Of a stretch of DNA of 64,000 nt, positions 25,038 to 35,624 are shown piece by piece. The translations under genes and the position numbers were made by a program. The first letter of the stretch is position 1. Every line of letters starts with the position of its first letter. The notes beneath the pieces are model-generated. The model was not told the DNA's origin, made no database searches, and worked only from the letters and a program-made list of their open reading frames with translations. Source of the DNA: Sipunculus nudus (Eukaryota; Annelida; Sipuncula; Golfingiida; Sipunculidae); NCBI GenBank assembly GCA_026874595.1, contig CM049310.1, forward strand, positions 86,963,056 through 87,027,055. The letters run 5' to 3'.

Positions 25038-26013
25038 CTGCAAAATTGAATCAACTTAATAAAATGTGACGTGAATGCTAAACATACAAAAAAACATAAT
25101 TATTATGATTTAGTATCAGTTTAACTAGGAAATCAACCAACATATTTCTTCTCTTAAAATCATACGATTTAGCAGTCTGTAGTACAGCCTGACCGATATA
25201 TTGTCGTGTATTCAGATTGAACTTATTACTGAAACGGGATAGAATAATAAGTTAGCCTCAGGGCATAGGTATACCGGAATCAACCCTTTCCAATCATATC
25301 TACGTAATGTATGTCAGGAAAAGAAAAGGAACTTGAAACACAAAATTATTCTTTGATTCAACTTTTTTAGTGACATTCAGAAAATGGCGGGGGTTTAATT
25401 TGTTGGTTGCAAGGGTACATCTCGATTCCAAATAGGACACATATCAGAACACACAAAGGACATCCAGATTCCTTTCCAATTAATACATAAACAGGTTTAA
25501 ATCTAACCCCTTGTTACTCGATCAGCAAACTGGTGGATAATGAAAGATATTCATGATTATTTATGACTGGTAACTTAGTGTTTTGTTTAATCGAATGGTT
25601 GAAAAGGTGTTTTCCTAGTTTTCATTTAGGTGCATTTAGACGTGGACAAGTTTATAATTTTTGTACTTGCTGTACAACTGGCCGTGTTTTAAAACTTGCT
25701 TCATCAAGGAAGAGTTTATGACAGTTATGGGGGTTATTGTAGTATGTCAAAATGGTGACTGGGAGATTCATAAAGAACATGGAGATTTTTATGCTATGGT
25801 AATGGTTTTTTGAATGAAAAAATATTATGGTTTAACAATTTAATAAGAGGAATTATATAAGGAAAATAATGGCTATATCATAGTCCATTTCAACTGTAAA
25901 GAAATTAGACAATTGCAAATATCAGCAAAAATCTCAGTCTTAAAGTGTAAAAGGAAATAAGGAGACCTATGGATAGAATGTTATAGAAGGAGTAGTAAAA
26001 ACGGCAAGCGTAC

Positions 26014-26259
26014 TTCCATCAGCATGGTCTATCAGCCAGTTTTGTGTATGCCAGCCGGTCCATGCTTCTTTCACTCCTAGCCATGATAGAATAGCGAATT
26101 TCATCTTCTTTATCTCTGTTTCTGAGGGTGACCAAAGATGGCCGCCCGAAGCTCGGCATTCTGCGTCAGCTTGATACCAATTTACACTCCCATAGTGAAT
26201 TTGCAAACACATGTTATTTCCAAGTTCCAAGCAGTTCCAGTATGAACATCGCCCACAAA
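26014..26259 (-). CDS. Copy 4 exon E3: lectin domain, front half
   Basis: The exon is 246 nt, phase 1/1, and open. It has the CGRCSYWNC start and the WLGVKEAWTGW core. Confidence 0.8.
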
Positions 26260-26743
26260 CTATAAAGTGGTACAGATGTGTCAAAAGATTGAAAACATGT
26301 TAGGGGAGGAATTTCAAAATATTCTGTTATGTAGTGTAATATTTTTATCCTTAAGGTATATCTGTTTAAAGTGGCGACATTTTTCTTAATAATTATAAGA
26401 TAACTGTATTTCTCTTCCATATGAATTTCTTAAATATATTCACCTGTTTTCATGCAAAGGAAATTCTGTTGACGCATAATGCAGGACACTCTTCTGAAAT
26501 TTGAATTCTTTCCTGTTTTCATTGCCAAACACTCTCCTATTTTGAAGTCTATGGAACTTGGAGGTTGTTTGTCTACAATAAAATGGCCATTTAGACTCGG
26601 CGCCAGATGAACGGTATATGTTTACACTGTTTCTTAAGTATTTTAAACGCCTAACATAATTTATAGCGTTTTCAAAGTTGTCCTCAAATGGAAAATTTAA
26701 AAAATCATGAATATTTACCAACAATAATAATTTCCACACATAC

Positions 26744-26956
26744 CTGTCAATGATACATTAGACGGTATCCATTCCTTGAGTTCAATCTTTTTCAGTGATG
26801 TCCAAGTCTCTGTCACGTTCATCTCCTTCATCATTTCTCTCAATTTACCAACCTGTGATAACTGAATTTCCCCAGGCAGCCATAGGCCTAATTTTCGGCA
26901 AGTTATTGATGCATTGGAATACGTTCGATTTCCCACAAAGTGGAAGTTCTTGCTTG
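26744..26956 (-). CDS. Copy 4 exon E2: half lectin domain
   Basis: The exon is 213 nt, phase 1/1, with the same sequons and WTSLKK motif as copy 3. The reading frame is open. Confidence 0.76.
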
Positions 26957-27311
26957 CTGTATCATCAACATGAGATGTGTATATGTATTGAAAGTGACCG
27001 TTTGTGGTAGGCGACCCATATTTTTGCATTGTTGTTACCATGTTACCGATTAAGGACAATATTTACATTAAATTAGTTTGAATCTCAAACTGTTATTAAA
27101 ACTTATAACAACTCTATAAAAATATAAAGAAAACGTACCAGGTATTGACAGTGATATGTGCAATATTTGTTTAGTATAAAAAATCAGAATTCGCTAAAAC
27201 ATTCGAACAACATACGATTGTACCTCGCAGCTCTCATGTAATCATAAGAATATTTTCATAAATATTCTTTGTTCTGTGAAAACAGTGAGCGATACAATTA
27301 AAAATGCTTAC

Positions 27312-27372
27312 CTCTTGCATGACCACTGTTTCCCATTAATAAACAAAAGGATATTGCGAAACTGTAGATCAT
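27312..27372 (-). CDS. Copy 4 exon E1: signal peptide
   Basis: The exon is 61 nt from ATG to a phase 1 donor. The encoded signal peptide is intact (MIYSFAIS, hydrophobic core, then GHAR). Confidence 0.8.
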
Positions 27373-27496
27373 ATTGTTCTTATAAATGTTTTTGTTACGT
27401 TAACAAATGACCATGGTAAACCTTTTTTCTGCGACAAAAACTGTATGCATATCCATCTAGTATCACTACATAATATGTCCGGCGTGCAGTTTTAAG

Positions 27497-27520
27497 AGAT
27501 ATATAACCTGATATATAACC
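27497..27520 (-). promoter_or_regulatory. Candidate TATA region of copy 4
   Basis: Same double TATA motif upstream of the ATG at 27372. It serves as the empty-site reference for the transposon that split copy 5 here. Confidence 0.45.
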
Positions 27521-27879
27521 GTTCAGATGTAGCACGGTAATGTAACCTTAGTTTATTTGCCTGCGGCTTGTTCCGTGTGTAATTAATAATTGTTAATTAA
27601 TGGTTCATGGGTACATTCTTCTGCATGAGAGTGACAGATCATTTTAACCTATTTACGTCAAGCACATTTTATCACATTTTGTTCATCAATTTTGTTAATA
27701 TTAAAATATCCCAGAGCAGGCCAAGCATGCGTATAACTACACTCTTACATAAAAAAATGAGTTTCAGTCCAACACCGGTTTACACGTACAAGCAAACTTT
27801 CAGTTTCTCAGTGATCTTTTAGTGTTGTCATTACACTATTTATCAGGTACCAAACCAAATGATTTGATATACGAAATAA

Positions 27880-28006
27880 TGATGCAAACTGTAGAATGGG
27901 ACATGTCACTGTGACGATTTCTTCCATGTCGATTTTTGTGACTTGAGAGTCGCACAAAATCGGCTCGGGCTTTTTTTCTAAGAAGCGGAAATATTTGACG
28001 GAAGAA
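27880..28006 (-). pseudogene. Degenerate extra E4-like lectin exon upstream of copy 4
   Basis: The minus-strand sequence (SSVKYFRF, then CDSQVTK, then CP) aligns with E4 of copies 3 and 4 but has lost the W and cysteine spacing. It lies about 0.5 kb 5' of the copy 4 signal-peptide exon, so it belonged to a different, mostly erased neighbour gene. Units 1-3 keep only its last part, for example near 5170-5240. Confidence 0.55.
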
Positions 28007-28589
28007 TTATTTGTAAAAATATAATTAACTAAATACACTATGACAAGAATGCTATACACTACAAAAGGCATCATTATCATGATCTGATGTAAAGGAAACT
28101 GTGAAACTAATAATATTATATCCTATCTTTCAAAAACCTTTCAGTCTAAAGTTACAACAGGTTCTGCTCAAACAGTTGTAATTTTCTCCATACTGGTATT
28201 TTTTTTAAAATAATAAAACATGATTAAATAGTCTTACAAAAGGAAATATATTTAAAACCTACCGGAAGTCGCTTCCAATTGTCTATCCATATTTAAAAAA
28301 AGAATGTTCTCTTGTCACATATTGCATATGTTATGAATATTACAGTATTATGAAAAGTATTATTGATGAAGAAATAACTTTTCCTTATTCGGGTCATACC
28401 AGGGTCTCAGCTATCAATGGAGTTGAAGAACCTAATTAAGCATATACATCATGTGTACTCACGTGTACACATTACACACATGTGATACACATTGATGTTC
28501 ATACGTGATAAATTCTAAACAGCCTTACATCAGTTAATGGTACACATCGTACACATCTCTTAGGATACACAGCCACCAAACGTCTAGTG

Positions 28590-31157
28590 CCCTCACAAGA
28601 AGACTTTGTTTTAGATGAAAAAGATCAAGTTACAGACTAGAAACAGTGGATAACATACACGGAAGGAGGGGTTAAATGAAAAGGACCACCACCGTCTGGC
28701 AAAAATATGTACAGTGATAGCATAATATCCAGAATACTAATAACACAGTTCACGAGTGTTTTTTAACTACAACTCTCGTGAATCCTAAACATACAAACAA
28801 AAAAACATAATTATTATGATTTAGTATCAATTTAACTAGGAAATCAACCAACATATTTCTTCTCTTTAAATCATACGATTAAGCAGTCTGTAGTACAGTC
28901 GGGCCGATATATTGTCGTGTATCCAGGTTGAATTTATGACTGGAACCGGGATAGGATAATAAATGAGCCTCAAGGCTTAGGTATAGCGGACCATTTCCAA
29001 TCATATATACATAATCTATGGCACGAAAAGAAAAGGAACTTGTAACACAAAATTAATCTCCGATTCAACTTTTTTAGTGACAATCAAACAGTGGCGGGAG
29101 TTTAATTTGTTGGTTGCAAAGGTTCACCTCCATTCCAAATAGGACTCATATCAGAACACACAAAGAACATCAATATTCCTTTACAATTAATACATAAACA
29201 GGTTTAAATCTAACCCCCTTTTACTCGAACGGCACCATAGGGAGATTGAAAGATATTCTTGAATATTTATGACTGGTAACTTAGTGTTTTGTCTAATCGA
29301 ATGGTTGGAAAGGTGTTTTCCTAGTTTGCATTCAGGTTGATTCAGACGTGGTCAAATTTTATAATACGTGTACTTGCTGTACGCTTCATCAAGGAACAGT
29401 TAATGACAGTTATGGGAGTTATTGTAGTATGTCAAATTAGTGACCGAGAAGTTCAGAAAGAACATGGAGATTTTTTTTGCTATGGTAATGGTATATTTTA
29501 ATGAAAAAATATTATGGTTTTACATAATGGCTATATCATAGTTCATTTAAACTGTAAAAAAAATTAGACAATGGCAAATATAAGCAAAAATCTTAGTCTC
29601 AAAGGGTTAAAGGAAATCAGGAGACCTATTGATAGAATGTTAGAGGATTAATAAAAACGGCAAGCGTACTTCCATCAGAATGGTCCATCAGCCAGTCTTG
29701 TGAATGCCAGCCGGTCCATGCTTCTTTCACTCCAAGCCACGTTGAAATACTGAATTTCATCTTTTTTATTTCTATTTCTGAGGGTGACCAAAGATGGCCG
29801 CCAGAAGCTCGGCACTCTGCGTCAGCTTGATACCAATTAACACACAATTAGTGAATTTGCAAACACATTATTTCCAAGATCAAAGCAGTTAAAATATGAA
29901 CATCGCCCACAAACTGTAAAGTGGTACAGACGTGTCAAAAGATTAGAAACATGTAAGGAGAGGAATTTAAAAACATTCTGTCATGTAGTGTACTATTTTT
30001 ATCCTTAAGTTATATCTGTTTAAAGAAGTGGCGATATTTTTCTTAATAATTTTAAGATAACTATTTCTCTTGCATATGAATTTTTTTAAATATGTTAGTT
30101 AACCTCTTTTCATGCAAATGAAATTCTGTTGACGCTTTATGCAGGGCACTTTTCTGAAAGGATTCTTGCCTGTTTTCACTTCCAAACACTGTCCTGTTTC
30201 GAAATCAATGGAACTTGGTTGTTTGTCTACAATAAAATGGCCATTTAGACTTGGCGCCAGATCAACGGTATATGTTTACACTATTTCTTAAGTATTTAAA
30301 ACGACTAATATAATTTATAGAATTTTCAAAATTGTCCTCAAATGGAAAGTTTTAAAAATAATGGATATTTACCAACGGTAATAATTTCCACCCATACCTG
30401 TCAATGAACCATTAGACGGTATCCATTTCTTGTGTTTAATCATTTTCACTGATGTCCAAGTCTCTGTCACTTTCTTCTCCATCATTTCTCTCAATTGATC
30501 AACCTGTGATAACTGAATTTCCTCAGGCAGCCATAGGCCTAATTTTTGGCAAGTAACTAATGCATTGGAATACGTTTGATTTCCCACAAAGTGGAAGTTC
30601 TTGCTTGCTGTATCATCAACATGAGATGTGTATATGTTTTGAAAGTGACCGTTTGAGGTAAGCGGCCCATATTTTTGCATTGTTGTTACCAAACCGATTA
30701 AGGACAACATTTACGTCAAATTAGTTTGAATCTCAAACTGTAAATGAAATTTAATGAAACTGCTATTAAAATATAATGAAAACGTACCTGGTATTGACAG
30801 TGATATGTGCAATATTTTTGTTCTATAAAAACTCTCTAGGCGCCAAAACATTCGAACAACATACGATTGTACCTCATAGCTTTATGTAATCATAAGGATA
30901 TCTTTATAAATATTCTTTGTTCTTTTAAAACAGTGAGCGAGACAATTAAAAATGCTTACCTCTGCATGACCACTGTTTCCCATAAATAAACAAAAGGATA
31001 TTGCGAAACTGTAGATCATATCGTTCTTATAAATGTTTTTGTTATCTTAACAAATGACCATGGCAAACTTGTTTTTTTTTTCTGTCACAAAAACTGTATG
31101 TATATCCATCTAGTATCACTACATATTATGTCCGGTGTGTAGTTTTGGGAGATATAT
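28590..31157. repeat. Tandem unit 5, truncated, left part
   Basis: The unit begins with the same start as the others but jumps after about 28648 to sequence matching unit 3 near 15879, deleting the tail (E6), transmembrane (E5) and most downstream sequence. A second jump near 28786 (ctctcgtgaatcctaaac) removes E4. Exons E3, E2 and E1 follow. The copy is then interrupted at 31158 by a large transposon and resumes at 50098. Confidence 0.88.
29671..31019 (-). pseudogene. Lectin-family gene copy 5, truncated and frameshifted (E1-E3 only)
   Basis: E1 (31019-30960) is one base shorter than in the other copies (gcttacctctgcatg against gcttacctcttgcatg), which breaks the phase with E2. E2 (30607-30398, 210 nt) is open but lacks one codon. 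E3 (29913-29671) has a small deletion near the CLQ region that shifts the frame to a TAA before the NWYQAD motif. E4, E5 and E6 are deleted. Its upstream region is also split by a transposon at 31158. This is a pseudogene. Confidence 0.85.
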
Positions 31158-31440
31158 CCCAGTGGGCAATTGATGTTGAATAGACATCAAATTGACATCA
31201 AACATTGATGTCAAAATTATGTCAAAAACAGGTTTAATTTTAAAGTCAAATTGACGTCAAAATTTAGGCATCTAATTGATGCCAAACACTGATGTCAAAA
31301 TGATATCAAGAACAGGCTTAGTTTGCAGATCAAATTGACGTCAAAAGTTTTGACATCAAGATTTTGATCTAAATTTGCTGTCACTTTAAAGTCAATTTAA
31401 TTTCATGTAAATGTCAAGTTATGTTAAAATTTCACCCTGT
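31158..31440. repeat. Left subterminal repeats of the outer transposon
   Basis: Dense variants of tgatgtcaaa, ttgacatcaa and ttgacgtcaa appear in both orientations, many of them CRE-like TGACGTCA cores. They match the mirrored cluster at 49835-50090. Confidence 0.75.
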
Positions 31441-32112
31441 GTTTTTCCTTTAGTGTTAACACACATCAACTACCAAGAAGAATATCAAGTGTAGAAACTG
31501 TTTTATTTTGATTTCAATGTCCATGAAACTTTATTGCTGGAATGCGATCTTCAGATATGCAGCTGCCATCTGAAAAGAATAGTGTTTTTTTAAGCATTCA
31601 GAAAAGCCTTGAGTATGTACCAGGAATTTTGCAATAGCAGGAAACATCTTTATTATTCTTAGGTGTTATTTTAATTAAAATATCAAAGAAGGGACAAATA
31701 ATGTTTTTTTTTTAAAGCTCAAAAATGTAAACAACATTGTCTTGAAAGCATATTACCAGCATGGAAGGGTTAAATCTTTATGTTCTATTCTGCCAATAGG
31801 AATAGCGAAAAAGGAGCATAAATTTTTGACAATACATCTTTAGTTAAGTTATGTTTGGTTAAATGTGAACAGTTACATATGCCCTTTTCATGGTATAAAC
31901 ATAGAAAAAATTCAGTCAATATGTATGTAATGTAAACACAAAGTATATTGCAAAAATGATAATGCCACAAACACTGCCCACTCCTCCGAGAAAATATATA
32001 TATATACTCCTGAGTTGCACATGTATTTTTGTATGGGTTAACTTGTTCACTGCTATATTGCACTTTTTTGTGAATATAATTAGTATGGTAGGATTTGGTA
32101 AATTAATATAAT
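31441..32112. other. Interior of outer transposon, no recognisable gene
   Basis: This stretch is AT-rich. On the minus strand a short acceptor-led exon-like piece (cttttcag, then atggcagctgc) ends near 31535 with an AATAAA-type signal. It could be the last exon of a lost transposase gene, but nothing recognisable is encoded. Confidence 0.3.
32109..32112. repeat. Target-site duplication (TAAT), left copy, of the gypsy element
   Basis: TAAT precedes the 5' LTR and also follows the 3' LTR (43412-43415). A 5-bp reading (ATAAT) is possible if the last LTR base is shared. Confidence 0.75.
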
Positions 32113-32347
32113 TGTGGGAGATTAGGCTGGCGCCGAAAGGGTTAACATTAGGCCGAGTTGCCCGCTTGGGGGGCGACTTGTGCCGCGCTATGCACTCTGG
32201 GTAGAAGAAGGAGAGATTCAGCGGTAAGTCGTTAGATAGTACGTCTGAGCCCTTATATGTATTGGTATTGCTAATAAGAACCCTATTTAAGCTAGTCGTT
32301 GTGTTATTATTATTGTGTGTATGAGTGACCAGAGTAATACCTCTACA
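32113..32347 (+). repeat. 5' LTR of the gypsy element
   Basis: The 235-bp LTR starts TGTGGGAGATTAGG and ends CTCTACA. It contains a TATA-like cttatatgtatt and an AATAAG polyadenylation-like motif. It is identical to the 3' LTR except at two bases. Confidence 0.97.
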
Positions 32348-32349
32348 AT

Positions 32350-32363
32350 TGGCGCCCAACGTG
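32350..32363 (+). promoter_or_regulatory. Primer-binding site
   Basis: TGGCGCCCAACGTG begins two bases after the 5' LTR. The TGGCGCCCAACGTG type is the known complement of a lysine tRNA 3' end used by many retroelements; that assignment is from memory of the motif. Confidence 0.8.
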
Positions 32364-33190
32364 TCTGATTATTTAGTTTTCACGTGTTTTCTGTGAGCTC
32401 ATTCGGCTCAGCGTTCCGTGCGGTGCTGCCGGTGACTCTCGATTGGGCTCGGGCCAAGTCCGGTTTTCGGCTTGTCCGCTTGAATTCTATTATTTTTAAA
32501 CTTTAAAACTGCTTGGATAAGCTTCTTCAGGGGCTAGATTCATTGTTAATGTCCCCATTACCCCTGATGTAGTGGTTTGGTGGCTGTTTTCAAGTCAGGC
32601 TTTGCCACAGCGCTACGCGGATCACGTGACGTTACTTTCTGGGAATGCAGTGTCATGGCGGTGTCAAATTTGGCATAGAGCTCTATCTCTCGTCATTAAT
32701 CAGTGGTCCCTCACCCTATTTCGGCTTTTGATAACCGTATTGAACTGAATTTTGTGCCATTTTAAGCTAAATTTCAAGGCTCTTACTGTTATAATAGGCA
32801 TAATATCGTAGCTATCAGGTTTTCTCTTGTAATATACTATAAACTTATTAAAGCATATTTCATTACTTGGGTATAATATTATTTACCCTGATTACTACAT
32901 CTAAGGATCTGCATATGTTATAATTTCATCCTATTTTTTGTGCATCTGTGATTTTTTTTTCCATTTTGTGTGGGATTTTAATGTATTTTTCCTCTGCATT
33001 GGTCTCTTTACCAGTTTACATATAAACTCCTGGTGCCCCCCCCCCCCACACACACACAGATATTTTTATGAGCCACATACCTGTTGCTTGATAATTAATT
33101 CAGATTTTTTCTTTTGGAATTTTCACTGCCTATAGTTCATATTTATTGACTTCTGCTTCTAAACTGACCATATAGTACAATTAATTAGTC
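32364..33190 (+). other. 5' leader of the gypsy element
   Basis: This is a non-coding leader of about 830 bp between the primer-binding site and the first gag-frame ATG. It contains a C run followed by CA repeats near 33037. It is presumably the packaging/leader region; no specific motif is identified. Confidence 0.6.
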
Positions 33191-35581
33191 ATGGAGTCTG
33201 AAGGTATACTTGACATTAGCACTGCATCTGCAGAATGTATGACAGCCAAGAACAGTGAATTATTTCCAGCTAAGCTTGCCAGTGACATTGTTAGGCTGCG
33301 TACACATAACCCACATTTTACATTTGATGACCTTGAAATTATATCTGGCTCTCCTGCCCAGTATTGGGAGTCATAATGCTCTAACAAAGTGATAATGATC
33401 TCGCGTCACGAGATCATCAGTCAGTTTGATACTCTGTGTGCCCAGCCCGAACGGCTGACAGCAGATGTCCCGGATTTAGGTCAACCCGTGTTGCCTGATC
33501 GTGATCCCAAATTTAAGCGTGACCCCAAATTTTCGCGTGACCCCAAACAAACATCTACTTTGGCACTGTTAACCAACTTTGATCAAGACTCAGCCCTTTT
33601 TGGTGAATTGGGTGGTGTGCCCAGTCTGTCTTCCCCCAGGGGGCCTGACAGTGGTATGCATGGTAGACATACACCTGAACTGATAGTATCTGGCAAACAC
33701 TCATCAGAAGTCAATACCTATCTCAAGCCAAGCTCACCTGATAGGTCAAATGATGATGGTCATCCCAGTCCAGCGCCTACATTGCTCTATTCGCATGGTA
33801 AACCGGTTCTGCCTGTTAGTATACAGACCCATGCTGCTAGTAAGAAACTACATCCACCTACTGATGGACATTGTTCGGATTTTGGGTTTCCTTCCGACGG
33901 AGTCAATGATATGCGTGACAACCGTTCAGCATTGGAGTCAACACTGACTCATGGATTACGGCGTTCACAGGGTCCTGGAGGCATTCCAGTGGAATCCAGA
34001 CCAGAGGTGGCCAGCACCCATGCTACATCAACTACCATTTCCAGATCCTTGGGAGAACAGAATGAAACAGCCTCAAAGCTATCAGAGATGGAATCCATGT
34101 TGAATTCCCGATTATCGAGTTATGTTGCTGATACAGACTCCAATCTTTCAAAGATAGAAGCCATGTTGAAATTGGTTGTGCTGGCAAATCAGCCAACTAC
34201 GGCAGTTGCAAGTGATAGGGTTCCGCGTGTTAGTAAATCGACTGGGACAAGTCGAGTACCTTGCAGCAGTGTACATGATCATCAACGGAGCTTGTCAGGC
34301 AGTCCATCTCGGGTCCACTTCCAGCCAGACAGTAGACAAGAGTCACAGCGATGTGTTTCCCCAAATTATCATTCGCATGCCGTAAGGCCAAGCAGACCAC
34401 GAAAGGACAAGGGCCAACATAGCATTCGTAGAGCAAGGGTCCATGATGAGCACTTAAGCTATGATCACCGGCATCGGCGAGGGAATCCTTCCGAGCCGGA
34501 AGATTCCTCGTCCTCCAGCGACAGTAGCGACAGTCATAGCGCTGATTACAGTGATTGCGATTCCCATAGATGGGAGCGTCGGCGACAGTCGCGAAGGAAA
34601 AAGAGCCCAATTCCATCGAAATTACCTCATTTTAGTGGCTCAGAGGATTGGCATACATTCCTCTTCCAGTATGAGCGACTTGCACATCGGTATGAGTGGT
34701 CAGACTATGAGCGCGCTGATAAACTTATTGACTGTCTTTCAGGCCAGGCGTTGAAATATGTGCAAGGACTGAATGAACTGCACAGTTACCGCAAAATAAC
34801 CAAGCAGTTGGAACGTCAGTTTGGTGTTAAAGAACAACCCCGTATTATAAGAGGACAACTCTCACAGCTAAAACAACTGGATAATGAAAGAATAGAGGAG
34901 TTTTCCCAGAGGGTGTTCTTTGAAGTCCGTCATGGATTTGATAAGGCAGGATCATCTGTCGTAGAGCAGATAGCCATAGATTACTTCCTGAAGGGTTGCC
35001 AGGACAAACATGCAGCGAAAGCAGCGCTTGATCGGAGGCCTAAAACTTTACACAAGGCAACTACCTACGTGAAGGAATCCATCAGTAATAGGCGTGCTAT
35101 TTTTGGTAACACCAAGTCTGTGCCATTATCAGTGAAAGCATTTCAAGTGGAGGGAGAACTAGTCCATATAGACCAGCCGGAAAGCAGTGCAGCAGTTGTG
35201 CAGGTCCCAGCATCGGTGTCAAAGCCTGGTGCTGACCGAGATGGTCACAGTGGCACGTTGAATCTTAAGATGAAAAAGATGAGCGAGTCCTTGGACACAA
35301 TGACCAAAACAGTCGAGAATTCAATGGAGTCTTTTGTGAAGTTAATGGAGAAATTGGCAGCCCAAGTTCGCGTTCCCAGTTATTCAGGTAGACAGGGAAG
35401 AAATCCTCCCAGATATAATGCCAGTAGTGGTACTAACAATAGACAAAGGGGACCATCGACCTGTTACCGGTGTCATAAACCAGGACATTTTGCTAGGGAA
35501 TGTCCATTGAAATCCACAAGTGATAATGCGAACCAAGAAGGTCCTCGAGAGGAGGCCCGAGACCAACTTTTAAACTCGTAA
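33191..35581 (+). pseudogene. gag: gag of the gypsy element, with one in-frame stop
   Basis: One frame runs from ATG 33191 to the stop at 35579-35581, interrupted by TAA at 33374-33376. Downstream of it, 730 residues are open from 33389. The N-terminal half is low-complexity (serine, proline, arginine and acidic). A retrotransposon gag domain follows (LPHFSGSEDWHTFLFQYERL, then LIDCLSGQAL). A CCHC zinc knuckle (CYRCHKPGHFAREC, about residues 692-705 of the 730) lies near the C-terminus and should bind the RNA genome. The early TAA could be a mutation, or the real start could be downstream. The last codons contain the frameshift heptamer. Confidence 0.85.
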
Positions 35582-35624
35582 ATGTCGGGTCTGATGGCCG
35601 CGACTCGACACAAGAGGAAGGCCA
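35569..35624 (+). promoter_or_regulatory. Programmed -1 ribosomal frameshift signal at the gag-pol junction
   Basis: T TTA AAC (35569-35575) is in the gag frame, two codons before the gag stop. It has the X XXY YYZ form, identical to a well-known viral -1 slippery heptamer. After an 8-nt spacer comes an 8-bp stem: GTCGGGTC (35584-35591) with GACTCGAC (35602-35609), one G-U pair, 10-nt loop. Loop bases TGGCC (35595-35599) can pair with GGCCA (35620-35624), giving a possible H-type pseudoknot. Frame -1 is the pol frame and is open across this point. Confidence 0.85.

Larger units (their letters stand above)
23264..27372 (-). pseudogene. C-type-lectin-like receptor gene, copy 4 (frameshift in E4, stops in E5)
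   Basis: Exons: E1 27372-27312, E2 26956-26744, E3 26259-26014, E4 25037-24902, E5 23883-23778, E6 23507-23264. Sizes equal copy 3 except E4, which is 136 nt instead of 132 because four bases (gaca) are inserted. Translation then hits TAA just after the penultimate lectin cysteine, and the last cysteine is lost. E5 also carries the two stops seen in copies 1-3. The predicted product is a signal peptide plus one and a half lectin domains with a broken C-terminus. The tail exon is fully open. Splice sites and phases are intact. Confidence 0.75.
19805..28589. repeat. Tandem unit 4 of the lectin-gene array, long form, more diverged
   Basis: This 8785-bp unit has the same layout as unit 3 but more substitutions and small indels, so it is an older copy. 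It keeps all six lectin exons, the MITE at 20608-20953 and 17 C at 22267-22283. It also keeps a longer version of the degenerate E4-like exon (about 27880-28006) upstream of its signal-peptide exon, which units 1-3 have only as a stump. Confidence 0.92.

Noticed and set aside
31441-31700. Last exon of an outer-transposon transposase gene
   Set aside because: Only an acceptor-like site and a polyadenylation-like motif are visible; the encoded residues are too few to assign.
32938-33135. ORF in the gypsy leader
   Set aside because: It crosses a C run and CA repeat, lies in the untranslated leader and has no homology.
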